Made by a program: the position numbers and the translations under genes
IMG/VR virus record: IMGVR_UViG_3300044641_004686
Span: 1 to 33,283 of that record
Direction: 5' to 3' (one strand)
Source: a virus
DNA length: 33,283 nucleotides
Shown here: positions 20,847 to 28,169 of the stretch, piece after piece
Position numbering within the stretch: the first letter of the stretch is position 1
Layout: the number at the start of each line of letters is the position of its first letter
Notes under the pieces: generated by a model
Told to the model about the DNA's origin: nothing
The model's input: the letters and a program-made list of their open reading frames with translations, nothing else
The model's database searches: none

Positions 20847-22411
20847 TATTGTCCAAGGTTTGCGGCTTGAATTTCTCTAGTTGAACCAGGATATGCAGCC
20901 AAGAATTTTTTAAGACCAGCTTGTGTTGCTGGATATGTGTTGGTTGCAACCTTTGTTTGAATCTCTCTAACTGCAGTTAGGATCTGAATCGCAACAGTTG
21001 GGTCGCCAACTCTAATAATATACTCAAATAGGTTCTCGATTTCCTGATCAGTTAATTCTCTATCTTTATATTCGTAAGCGATTGCTGATGCCAAGATATA
21101 AGCTGCATCGATTTCATAGTCTTCACGACCTCTAGCTTTAGGAGGTAGTGGCGCATTCATTGGATCAGAATACACCATCTTCATTTTATCTAGATCGATC
21201 TTTTGAGATAGCGTGTAGTAACCCATGAACATTTGAGCAGCTTCTTTACCAACGTTTGGTGCAATAGCTTCATCTTCAATAACTTCTGGAGTTAAAGTCG
21301 TACCTGATTCAGCTGCTTCTTTCTTTAGGTTTTTCCAAGCAACCGCGGCTGCTTCCCATGAACGTGGGCTTGGGAAAATCGTACCAGAGATATTTGGATC
21401 ATACTTGTGGAAGAATTCTTGGCCCTTAGTCCAGTTCAAGAATGAAATGATACGTGGATCGAAAATATCTTCACCTGCTGCAGATTTTGCAGAAAGTGCA
21501 AATTTGCTATAGTCCTTAATTGATGGTGAATAGTTTACTTGTTGGAAACGGTTACCGAGAGCTGAACCAAATTCTGATGTATTTGTTTCATCATCTTCCA
21601 TTCGGTTAGAGGCTGCAACAATTGTCCAATTGCTACCAAGTTTCCAACCGCCGTCCATCTCTCTATCTAGTACGAGTTTCAAACAGATGTTACGAATAGC
21701 TTCTTTAGCTCTTGATAATTCGTCCAAGAAGATGATTCCACCTTTACCGTCTGGGCCGTTTGCTGCATCATTACCAGCTTGGCCTTCAGATTCGTGATAA
21801 ACTGGTAACCATGCTTGTGGAACACGAGTTGCTCTACGTGAGAATCTGTCCTGTGCAACCGCCGAACCTTGTACTTCAGGTAGGAAGAAATCTTCTGGCG
21901 CATAGGTTGTCAACTGTACGTCGATCATACGACCGCCATATTGCTTTTGAATCATTTTAACAACTGATGTTTTACCAATACCTGGAGCTCCCCATATCAT
22001 TAGGGGACGTTCGTCCTTGTTCTTAAGGATTCTATTAAGAATGCTAAGAAGTCTCTCAGATCCCACATTTGGAATACCTGCTTGAGGATTTGGAAAATCC
22101 AATGGAACAACTGCTTCAGCAACTTCTTCTGAACCAGAATCACCTTCTCTGGTAATTTCTGGCATTTCGGTAATACCTAATGCTTTTGCATCTTCGGCAG
22201 ATGGAATAATGGTTACGCCGTATGGGATTGTGCCGTTAGCTCCATCTTTTGTGCGTTCTCCGCTCAACTGTGCTTTTAATGCGCTAAGGAAGTCTCCAGC
22301 TTTTCCAAGCAGACCCTTAACTGTGTCTGCAACCTTTTTACCAAACTTACCCAAGCCTTCGTTATTTAAATTCTCGGTGATAAAATCTGAGTACGATTTA
22401 ATGATTCGCAT
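20846..22411 (-). CDS. MoxR-type AAA+ ATPase with N-terminal capsid-targeting-like peptide
   Basis: The 521 aa protein begins MRIIKSYSDFITENLN, a near-perfect tag with ITE as a processing site. It has a linker of about 100 residues, then an AAA+ module: Walker A GAPGIGKT (141-148), Walker B IIFLDE (226-231), a sensor region VAASNRMEDD and an arginine-finger region LGNRFQQV. MoxR ATPases work with VWA and metallopeptidase partners in protein remodelling, and both partners are encoded directly downstream. Expression is from a late promoter variant 22 nt upstream. A role in head maturation or as an injected machine is inferred. Confidence 0.9.
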   Translation of the reverse strand: MRIIKSYSDFITENLNNEGLGKFGKKVADTVKGLLGKAGDFLSALKAQLSGERTKDGANGTIPYGVTIIPSAEDAKALGITEMPEITREGDSGSEEVAEAVVPLDFPNPQAGIPNVGSERLLSILNRILKNKDERPLMIWGAPGIGKTSVVKMIQKQYGGRMIDVQLTTYAPEDFFLPEVQGSAVAQDRFSRRATRVPQAWLPVYHESEGQAGNDAANGPDGKGGIIFLDELSRAKEAIRNICLKLVLDREMDGGWKLGSNWTIVAASNRMEDDETNTSEFGSALGNRFQQVNYSPSIKDYSKFALSAKSAAGEDIFDPRIISFLNWTKGQEFFHKYDPNISGTIFPSPRSWEAAAVAWKNLKKEAAESGTTLTPEVIEDEAIAPNVGKEAAQMFMGYYTLSQKIDLDKMKMVYSDPMNAPLPPKARGREDYEIDAAYILASAIAYEYKDRELTDQEIENLFEYIIRVGDPTVAIQILTAVREIQTKVATNTYPATQAGLKKFLAAYPGSTREIQAANLGQ

Positions 22412-22433
22412 TTCTAAGTAAAAACTTTTTTGT

Positions 22434-22441
22434 TATTTATC
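22434..22441 (-). promoter_or_regulatory. Late promoter variant GATAAATA
   Basis: The octamer lies 22 nt upstream of the MoxR gene ATG at 22411 and would drive the three-gene operon. Confidence 0.65.
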
Positions 22442-22464
22442 TAACGGGCTGAGCGATTTCCTAT

Positions 22465-22493
22465 AAAAAACAAAGGGGCCTTGTGGCCCCTTT
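22465..22493 (-). terminator. Rho-independent terminator after the HTH gene
   Basis: A 9-bp stem AAAGGGGCC (22472-22480) / GGCCCCTTT (22485-22493) has a 4-nt loop and is followed on the - strand by a G and then six T. It separates the 22535-22885 gene from the MoxR operon. Confidence 0.85.
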
Positions 22494-22534
22494 GCTTCAC
22501 CTAAATTGAACAGTTACAATCTAAAGGTCAGTGA

Positions 22535-22885
22535 TTAACCTTCAAATACGATTACAGTTGCTTTAACGCCATACTGCTTTGTCATCTTTGAAATTACTTC
22601 AGTAATTTCGCTGAACATTGCAGAACTAGTTGTTTGTACTGTAGCAGTCTCTGCAGCCGCTTTAGCTTTTGCTTTAGTGCGAACGCGGATTCCGCCGTTG
22701 ATACGAGTCTCCAAACCTAAGGTTCCCTTACGGGCCCAAACGGATGGAAGCGTACGGTCTAGCTTTTTAGCGATTTGCTTGCCGCTGAGACCTGCATTTA
22801 CTGAATCGATCAACATCTGATCTTCTGTGGCCGTCCAGCGTTGGCTGTGACGATCCGGAGCGTTGGAAATTTTCTTTCGTGCCAT
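22535..22885 (-). CDS. SANT/GcrA-like helix-turn-helix DNA-binding protein
   Basis: The 116 aa protein has a tri-helical DNA-binding module at about 15-58: RWTATEDQMLIDSVNAGLSG, then KQIAKKLDRTLPSVWARKGTL, a Myb/SANT or GcrA-like helix-turn-helix. A basic Ala/Lys linker and a C-terminal helix/strand follow. It probably regulates phage or host transcription. It is transcribed alone: a TATAAT box is 34 nt upstream and a terminator follows. Confidence 0.75.
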   Translation of the reverse strand: MARKKISNAPDRHSQRWTATEDQMLIDSVNAGLSGKQIAKKLDRTLPSVWARKGTLGLETRINGGIRVRTKAKAKAAAETATVQTTSSAMFSEITEVISKMTKQYGVKATVIVFEG

Positions 22886-22919
22886 GTGATAACTTTGTTT
22901 TTATTAGTTTATGTAGTAA

Positions 22920-22925
22920 TTATAC
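22920..22925 (-). promoter_or_regulatory. TATAAT -10 box, early-type promoter
   Basis: The TAGTATAAT element lies 34 nt upstream of the HTH gene ATG, longer than for the other boxes, leaving an AT-rich leader without a clear ribosome binding site. Confidence 0.5.
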
Positions 22926-22987
22926 TATGCAAATATAACAATTGGCCAGTTCAGTGTTATAAAGTTATAACTTTTGTTATATGTGCT

Positions 22988-23020
22988 AAAAAAGAAAAGG
23001 CCCAAACTAATGTTCGGGCC
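22988..23020 (-). terminator. Rho-independent terminator of the tagged three-gene operon
   Basis: A 9-bp stem (22999-23007 with 23012-23020, one G-T pair) with loop TAAT or ATTA is followed on the - strand by TTTTCTTTTTT. The terminator lies 136 nt after the last gene. The gap 23021-23155 holds no credible gene; I see nothing else in it. Confidence 0.8.
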
Positions 23021-23155
23021 TGTTCCAACCAAATAAAAACGCAGATTTGACTATAACTTAAATGAATTACGGGTAGTGTGATGCATCAAGCTACAAGTTA
23101 ACCACATTTTCATACAGCAAAAATAAATCTATTTTCTCTAATAGAAAAATTTTGG

Positions 23156-23437
23156 TTAATCTTTTTTCAATTTTCTTTTCACAGCTTCGCGAGTCTTTTC
23201 CATCTTCTTTGCATAACCTGGGTTACGCTTGCGATTAAAGACTATCTGTTGAGTTAGCGAACCACTAATCTTTTGCATATCGCCGCCTCTAGTTTTAATT
23301 AACCAATCAGCCAATGCGTTAATTCCAAGCTCTTTAAATTTACCATTCGCGTCTGGAGCATCAGAATCATGCCAGTCTGGAGCGCCCTTGGGCTTTTTCT
23401 TTTCAAAGATGAATTGCGAAAACTTTAAGACGTTCAT
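23156..23437 (-). CDS. Small basic protein with N-terminal capsid-targeting-like peptide
   Basis: The 93 aa protein begins MNVLKFSQFIFEKKK with IFE as a processing site, then DWHDSDAPDANGKFKELGIN and a basic helical C-terminus (FNRKRNPGYAKKMEKTREAV). Small, basic and tagged, it is similar in kind to T4 internal proteins IPI-IPIII that bind DNA and are injected. No T4 homologue is seen. It overlaps the upstream tagged gene by 4 nt. Confidence 0.8.
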   Translation of the reverse strand: MNVLKFSQFIFEKKKPKGAPDWHDSDAPDANGKFKELGINALADWLIKTRGGDMQKISGSLTQQIVFNRKRNPGYAKKMEKTREAVKRKLKKD

Positions 23438-23991
23438 TTTGACATTTCATAAAATTTATCCTGCACTGCAACTGCTCGACGCATTAAACTCGGATCAGCT
23501 TCGATAGCAATATCGACTAATAGTGCAACTCGAGTTACAATTTGATCAAATTCATTGTATGTTGCGGCATCTGGATCTTTCTTAATAATAGAAATAAGAT
23601 CAAGCAGCACTTCAGATTCAATATAATCGACAACACTTGCGGGATTGTTCATTCTTTCCTCTTCATCGTCCGGTGCTAGTGCTTGAATATAATCGTCTAG
23701 CGACTGGATCAAATCGTTCATGCGATCAATTGAATTACCATAGTCTTCACTATCGGGTTTACCGACTTTAGTTGCTGCAAATTTTGGCACTCTAACTAAA
23801 GAACCCTTTGAACCAGTTAATCTAACAACGTAAAAATCGTCTTCGATGTCATAGACTTGACCGATTCCTCTGTAAGATTTAGTCCAATCACCAATCTCAA
23901 TTTCTGGAGAATCGGGATTACCCATTTGAGAATTGGGATCATCTAGAAATTTATCTAGGTCAAATGCTTCAAATAACTTAATGTATTTCAT
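23434..23991 (-). CDS. Acidic protein with N-terminal capsid-targeting-like peptide
   Basis: The 185 aa protein begins MKYIKLFEAFDL with LFE as a possible processing site. A small beta-rich domain (about 32-76, GIGQVYDIEDDFYVVRLTG) is followed by helices. No family is recognised. It is the middle gene of a three-gene late operon in which every member carries the tag, overlapping its neighbours by 14 and 4 nt. Confidence 0.8.
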   Translation of the reverse strand: MKYIKLFEAFDLDKFLDDPNSQMGNPDSPEIEIGDWTKSYRGIGQVYDIEDDFYVVRLTGSKGSLVRVPKFAATKVGKPDSEDYGNSIDRMNDLIQSLDDYIQALAPDDEEERMNNPASVVDYIESEVLLDLISIIKKDPDAATYNEFDQIVTRVALLVDIAIEADPSLMRRAVAVQDKFYEMSK

Positions 23992-24322
23992 TGTACTTAA
24001 TTAATAGTTCGCCGAGAACCTCAATCTTACCAACAACCTTTTGAAATTGAGTTTGGGTCAATTTGTCCGCAGTAAGTTCCTCTAGCAATTTTTTGTATTC
24101 AGCTTCAGCCTCTTCTTTATTAAACTTGCCCTTTACTACTTTATTGTAATACGGCAATTTAACGATGAAGTGATGATATGTGAGCATTGCTGGGCCGCCC
24201 TTTTCTTTAGCAGCGGCTGCAATTTTGGATGCACCTGCAAGTCTAGCTGCTGCAAAAACCTCAAGTGCTTCGCCTTCTTTAGACTCGGTGATAAATTCAG
24301 AATAAGCTAATAAGAAATCCAT
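23978..24322 (-). CDS. Ala/Lys/Glu-rich helical protein with N-terminal capsid-targeting-like peptide
   Basis: The 114 aa protein begins MDFLLAYSEFITESKEG, with ITE as a processing site. The body is helical (ARLAGASKIAAAAKEKGG, then NKEEAEAEYKKLLEEL). No known domain is seen. A perfect late promoter ends 7 nt upstream of the start and overlaps the stop of the helicase gene. It is the first gene of the three-gene tagged operon. Confidence 0.8.
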   Translation of the reverse strand: MDFLLAYSEFITESKEGEALEVFAAARLAGASKIAAAAKEKGGPAMLTYHHFIVKLPYYNKVVKGKFNKEEAEAEYKKLLEELTADKLTQTQFQKVVGKIEVLGELLIKYNEIH

Positions 24323-24328
24323 ATAGGA

Positions 24329-26062
24329 TTATTTATATTCAACTACGAGTCTGCTCTTAAATTCTGGTGGAAATTGATCGCCGGCTGCTTTTAACAGATC
24401 GGCAAAGTTACCGTCTAATAAGTAGGTAACGGCCCAATCCTCTGGCGTTCTGATCGAGCGCCCTGCGCCCTGTAAAACTGAGATCGAAGTTTTCCAGTTG
24501 TACCATTTTTGACTGTCTTCCAATTTGGCCTTAACATATCGATCTCCCAAATGGGGATATGGTACCTTTAGGAAAATTTGGAATCGACTATCGTCATCAG
24601 CCAAGTTTAGACCTTCTAGTAGAGATGGCCCCATTAACACAGCACCTGGATTCTTTTTGTGCTTTTTAATAATCTTGTCCTTTTCTTCAGAGCCTCGATA
24701 AGTTAGGACCCGCTTTCTAATCTCTCTAGGCAATTTAGACCACACTCTTTCGCCAAGTTCATAAGAACCTGTGTGGATTATGCCCTTCTGATCCTGATGA
24801 GAGTTTAGCAGCTCGACAGTCTTTTCAATCGCCCACTCGATATTTTCTTCTAAGTATCTAGCTGACAACTTTTTACCTGGATAGAATATGATAGGCGATT
24901 TTTCCCAAGCAAAATGCGAATCCATCTTGAAATACTTGGCAGTTTTTAGGCCATGATTTCGCATAAAGTCTTTGGGGCTGCCCATCGTTGCAGTCATTAA
25001 GACTTTAAAACCAAACTTATTATAAAAGTGACGCTGTAACAGATAGTATTCGTCAATGCAGTTAAAGACGATGTGCTTATCTGCTGGATTCTTAATCATC
25101 TTTTGTACACCAACCTTATTTAGAATCGAGACATAGTCTTCGAACTTGCAGTGGCAGTCTTTACACCAATCAGTTAATCTAAATAATTGTTTTAGGTCAG
25201 CAGGCAAGTCGTTTTCACCAAACTCTTCAGCAACAACTTCTCTAGTTCTTTCGTTAGCTTTAACTATCAATGCAAGCTGATCAACTAATTTAGTTAAGTT
25301 GCCAAGTAGACTCACTTCGTTCTCATCGCTAAAAATAGACTTAACTAATTTATCGAATTTGAGTAAATCGATCTTTGGAGCAGGCAGTGAGTTTTCAATC
25401 ATTAGATCCAAGATCTTTTGGACTTTATTTTGAATATCGTCTGTGATGATTGGACTAAAATGGTTTTGGACAATATCTAATAGTTTATGAGCTTCATCGC
25501 AAATTACAAAATCCCTTTGTGGAAATGGTACACCTCGACCTGTGCCCTGCTGTTGTTGTTCAACATAATTTCTCTGAATAAGCGCATATGGATAAGTCAA
25601 TAGCGCCAGTGGAGATCTAATAGCCTTTTTTCTAGCTTGCAGATAACCACACTTTGCAAAGCACTCAAGCTTTTCAGCTTGTTCATATGACATGCCTCGA
25701 GAAGCACAGTGACCTACTGAAAACTTTTCGCCATTAACGTCACATTCGTAATTATCAATACCTTTAATATTGCCCCAATTCCAATTCTGTAATCGCCTAA
25801 AGTCTTTAACATATTGTTCATGCAGAGACAGATCAGATGCAAGCACATATCCACGTTGGCCGCGATGATTCATAAAATCAGAAAACATCATTGCGATGAT
25901 TGATTTACCTGAACCAGTTGGTGCATCCAATAAAAAGACTCCATTCGGATCTTCGTCATACGCTCGAATCATATCGAGAATTACTTCGCGTTGTTGAGGT
26001 CTAAACCCAAAAAGCGGATGTTTGCTCTGTACAAAGGAGTCAAATTGTTCTTCTAATGTCAT
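24329..26062 (-). CDS. DinG/XPD-like superfamily 2 helicase with iron-sulfur cysteines
   Basis: The 577 aa helicase has Walker A APTGSGKS (47-54), DEAH (189-192) in FVICDEAHKLLD, and C-terminal motifs LLEGLNLADDD and QGAGRSIR. Four cysteines at 107, 119, 134 and 138, between motif I and DEAH, match the 4Fe-4S cluster position of XPD and DinG. Such enzymes unwind DNA 5' to 3'. It is probably for phage replication, repair or R-loop removal. The gene follows the methylglyoxal synthase gene by 4 nt. Confidence 0.9.
   Translation of the reverse strand: MTLEEQFDSFVQSKHPLFGFRPQQREVILDMIRAYDEDPNGVFLLDAPTGSGKSIIAMMFSDFMNHRGQRGYVLASDLSLHEQYVKDFRRLQNWNWGNIKGIDNYECDVNGEKFSVGHCASRGMSYEQAEKLECFAKCGYLQARKKAIRSPLALLTYPYALIQRNYVEQQQQGTGRGVPFPQRDFVICDEAHKLLDIVQNHFSPIITDDIQNKVQKILDLMIENSLPAPKIDLLKFDKLVKSIFSDENEVSLLGNLTKLVDQLALIVKANERTREVVAEEFGENDLPADLKQLFRLTDWCKDCHCKFEDYVSILNKVGVQKMIKNPADKHIVFNCIDEYYLLQRHFYNKFGFKVLMTATMGSPKDFMRNHGLKTAKYFKMDSHFAWEKSPIIFYPGKKLSARYLEENIEWAIEKTVELLNSHQDQKGIIHTGSYELGERVWSKLPREIRKRVLTYRGSEEKDKIIKKHKKNPGAVLMGPSLLEGLNLADDDSRFQIFLKVPYPHLGDRYVKAKLEDSQKWYNWKTSISVLQGAGRSIRTPEDWAVTYLLDGNFADLLKAAGDQFPPEFKSRLVVEYK
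24330..24337 (-). promoter_or_regulatory. T4-type late promoter TATAAATA
   Basis: An exact octamer overlaps the stop codon of the helicase gene and ends 7 nt before the ATG at 24322. It starts late expression of the tagged operon. Confidence 0.75.
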
Positions 26063-26066
26063 TTGT

Positions 26067-26435
26067 CTATTTTAAGCTAGCCAGCTGATTGATGACTAGT
26101 TTAGCGGTTGCGTAATTCGTTGCAATCGGCACATCGTATACATTGCACAATCTCAGTACCATTTGGACATCGACTTCATGTGCATGAGAGGTCAATGGAT
26201 CAATAAAGAAAATCACCGCATCAATTTGACCGTCAACTAATCTTGCAGCAATTTGAGCATCTCCGCCCAAAGGCCCAGATTTCATAAGCCCAACTGTCAA
26301 ACCTGCATTCCTTACGTGTTTGCCAGTTGTCCCAGTTGCAAGTAGATCGACTCCTTTAAAGAAATCCAATCTTTTTAAAATGAAAGCGACTAGATCGGCT
26401 TTCTTATTGTCGTGAGCGATTAGTGCTATTTTCAT
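26067..26435 (-). CDS. mgsA: Methylglyoxal synthase
   Basis: The 122 aa protein aligns by eye with bacterial MgsA (E. coli 152 aa), which converts dihydroxyacetone phosphate to methylglyoxal and phosphate. The signature residues are kept: IALIAHD with His8, ATGTTGKH (33-40), SGPLGGD with the catalytic Asp59, IFFIDPL with Asp79, His86 and Asp89, and PIATNYATA. The E. coli N-terminal extension is absent, and E. coli's C-terminal tail is also shorter here. An active enzyme is likely. It overlaps the upstream gene by 32 nt and precedes the helicase by 4 nt. Confidence 0.93.
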   Translation of the reverse strand: MKIALIAHDNKKADLVAFILKRLDFFKGVDLLATGTTGKHVRNAGLTVGLMKSGPLGGDAQIAARLVDGQIDAVIFFIDPLTSHAHEVDVQMVLRLCNVYDVPIATNYATAKLVINQLASLK

Positions 26436-26757
26436 TTATGTAGTGTCTGACTTTGTTGCCAAGTTCCATGTCATTCGGACAGTCGTTGGCGAGTTGAACA
26501 ATCTTTTCAAATTTTGCTCGCTGCTCGTCAATCATACTAACTAGGGCTTGACCATTAAATCTAAGATCGTGAATGAATAGCTTAGCCGCTTCATCAAATG
26601 ACGAGCCTTCGGCTAGGATTCCTTTAACTTGATTTTTCTCGAAGTCAAAGGTCAGCCTAAATACTTCCGAGCCTTCGACTCCCATGTGAATTGCAATATA
26701 CTGCTCTTGATTATAAACTGGGATTAATTCTCCTAGTGAATCTTCTTGATCTTGCAT
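26404..26757 (-). CDS. Unknown acidic protein
   Basis: The 117 aa protein is alpha/beta (QYIAIHMGVEGSEVFRLTF, then NQVKGILAEGSSFDEAAKLF) and ends in a helical acidic tail. No family is recognised. It overlaps mgsA by 32 nt, so the two are coupled and may be functionally linked. Confidence 0.7.
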   Translation of the reverse strand: MQDQEDSLGELIPVYNQEQYIAIHMGVEGSEVFRLTFDFEKNQVKGILAEGSSFDEAAKLFIHDLRFNGQALVSMIDEQRAKFEKIVQLANDCPNDMELGNKVRHYINENSTNRSRQ

Positions 26758-26807
26758 ACAATTACCGTTTTAAGGTCTTGTACTACTTGGGTTAATTAGG
26801 GTTTGGC

Positions 26808-27803
26808 TTATTGTAGAGCCTTGAATTTGATATTGACTGGATTGACTCCGCGTTCGTCAATGATGTATGGCGGAGTAGCTACTTTGCACTTAATCATCTC
26901 ATCGTTTGTACCAATTGGCAAATAAATGATATCGTCAGGTCTAAAGGTTTTAATAGTCGGCAAGTCTTTACCCGTATCAAGTTTAACCTTAACTAGTTTT
27001 TCAGGACCTAACCATACAACTTTAGATTTCTTATCGCCATCTTTAACCGGCTTAACTACTGGTTCTATTAGCTCAACGATCTTGCCTTCAATAAAATCAT
27101 TAGTCAATTTTGAAAAGATCTTTAGCTTTCGACCAACTGAGATTGACCATTGTTGTTCAACTGTATAGTCAATGTTAGTATCAGTTCGCATATTCTTTTC
27201 TTTTACGACTCCGTCTACTATTTCAAGATTTAGCACATGAGACTCGTCGAATTGAATAACTCTAATCTTTTCGTTTTTATTCTTTCTAAGACCATGCTCC
27301 TCAAATGAATTTTCGATTTGAGCATCAGTCATACTCATTGGATACAGTACAAGAGTTTCAACGTAATCTCGTTGAATTGGCATATAGAACTTTTCGCCTG
27401 AATGAACACGCTCATCCGATTTAATTAGGTCACCGTTCTCATCTCTGAGGTATTTGCCAGTCTTGTCCTTTTTGTAAATGTTGGATTTAGTAAAGATCTT
27501 AATGTAATCTGAATTGTTGCCGACCCAAAGTTTAGCTGCGAGAACCGGTACGGCAAAGGTTAATTCTCCAAATGTTCGACTTAAGATTGTTTTTAATCGG
27601 TTATCAAGCTCGTCAACAATTAATTCAATGATCTGATCCTTAATCAGATTAAAGTTAATGCCCTCTGCTCGAAGGTCCTTTGCTAATTCTACTGAAATTC
27701 TAACGTCTCCAATATTACCAACTCTTTCGTCGTATCGAGCTCTAGAATAGTCACTCATGTACGCCTCTGTAATAAACGAAGAGTATGTCTTTATGTGTTG
27801 CAA
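26808..27803 (-). CDS. Unknown late protein with N-terminal capsid-targeting-like peptide
   Basis: The coding frame is open from 27824, but the late promoter at 27826-27833 would place the transcription start near 27820, so TTG at 27803 is preferred (about 331 aa). ATG at 27758 is another possible start. The protein begins QHIKTYSSFITEAYM, almost identical to the T4 tag MKTYQEFIAEA, with ITE as a processing site. The body is a mixed alpha/beta protein of unknown family with charged strands (KVVWLGPEKLVKVKLDTGKD). It is a good candidate for an internal or injected virion protein. Confidence 0.75.
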   Translation of the reverse strand: MQHIKTYSSFITEAYMSDYSRARYDERVGNIGDVRISVELAKDLRAEGINFNLIKDQIIELIVDELDNRLKTILSRTFGELTFAVPVLAAKLWVGNNSDYIKIFTKSNIYKKDKTGKYLRDENGDLIKSDERVHSGEKFYMPIQRDYVETLVLYPMSMTDAQIENSFEEHGLRKNKNEKIRVIQFDESHVLNLEIVDGVVKEKNMRTDTNIDYTVEQQWSISVGRKLKIFSKLTNDFIEGKIVELIEPVVKPVKDGDKKSKVVWLGPEKLVKVKLDTGKDLPTIKTFRPDDIIYLPIGTNDEMIKCKVATPPYIIDERGVNPVNIKFKALQ

Positions 27804-27825
27804 GATCTGGATAAATTCTTTCAAT

Positions 27826-27833
27826 TATTTATC
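27826..27833 (-). promoter_or_regulatory. Late promoter variant GATAAATA
   Basis: The octamer lies 1 nt upstream of the TTG at 27824, which makes that TTG an unlikely start. It follows the terminator of the tRNA-Leu transcript. Confidence 0.6.
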
Positions 27834-27836
27834 CAT

Positions 27837-27865
27837 AAAAAAAGGAGGCCGAAACCTCCTTTTTT
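27837..27865. terminator. Bidirectional terminator after tRNA-Leu
   Basis: A 9-bp stem AAAAGGAGG (27840-27848) / CCTCCTTTT (27855-27863) has a run of A before it and a run of T after it, so it can terminate in either direction. On the - strand it follows the tRNA-Leu gene. Confidence 0.85.
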
Positions 27866-27866
27866 G

Positions 27867-27944
27867 TACCCTCTGAGAGACTCGAACTCTCACCCGAAGA
27901 CTAGATCCTAAGTCTAGCGCGTCTACCAATTCCGCCAAGAGGGC
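27867..27944 (-). tRNA. tRNA-Leu (anticodon UAG)
   Basis: The - strand sequence folds as a class II tRNA. It has a 7-bp acceptor stem GCCCTCT/AGAGGGT (one G-U), anticodon arm CTAGA-CTTAGGA-TCTAG giving anticodon UAG, a short variable arm TCTTCGGGT and T-arm GAGAG-TTCGAGT-CTCTC. The 3' CCA is not encoded. The variable arm is shorter than usual for tRNA-Leu. Confidence 0.9.
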
Positions 27945-27949
27945 AGATA

Positions 27950-27980
27950 GTGGAGGTTGCTAGGTGCCAACAACCTCCAC
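27950..27980. other. Perfect 10-bp hairpin next to tRNA-Leu
   Basis: GTGGAGGTTG (27950-27959) and CAACCTCCAC (27971-27980) form a 10-bp stem with an 11-nt loop, between the small zinc-finger gene and the tRNA 5' end. No T tract follows, so it may be a processing or RNA-protective structure rather than a terminator. The rest of the gap to 28019 holds nothing clear. Confidence 0.55.
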
Positions 27981-28019
27981 CGATCCTAAATACCTTGATC
28001 TATGCACCTAATTTCCATA

Positions 28020-28169
28020 TCAATTTGCGATAAGTTCACAAAGTAATTTATTATACGCTTTTTGTGAGTTAAGTTTTGAAAGCTTTGCTCGACAAGTTGG
28101 CCCACATGTTTGTTTGTCTGCTCGGCCAATAAGTTGGCCTTTGCAAATTTTACATTTACGATCAACCAT
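28020..28169 (-). CDS. 49-residue zinc-ribbon protein
   Basis: Translation of this gap gives 49 aa: MVDRKCKICKGQL, then GRADKQTCGPTCRAKLSKLN and a helical end. Cysteines CxxC and CxxxC with GRADKxxC match the small DUF2116-like ribbon family. The start ATG shares one base with the stop of the upstream gene (TAATG), a coupling pattern seen elsewhere in this window. Function is unknown; nucleic acid binding is plausible. Confidence 0.75.
   Translation of the reverse strand: MVDRKCKICKGQLIGRADKQTCGPTCRAKLSKLNSQKAYNKLLCELIAN

Noticed and set aside
23041-23155. 20-codon - strand frame (MKMWLTCSLM...)
   Set aside because: Too short, no promoter or coupling, and not gene-like in composition.
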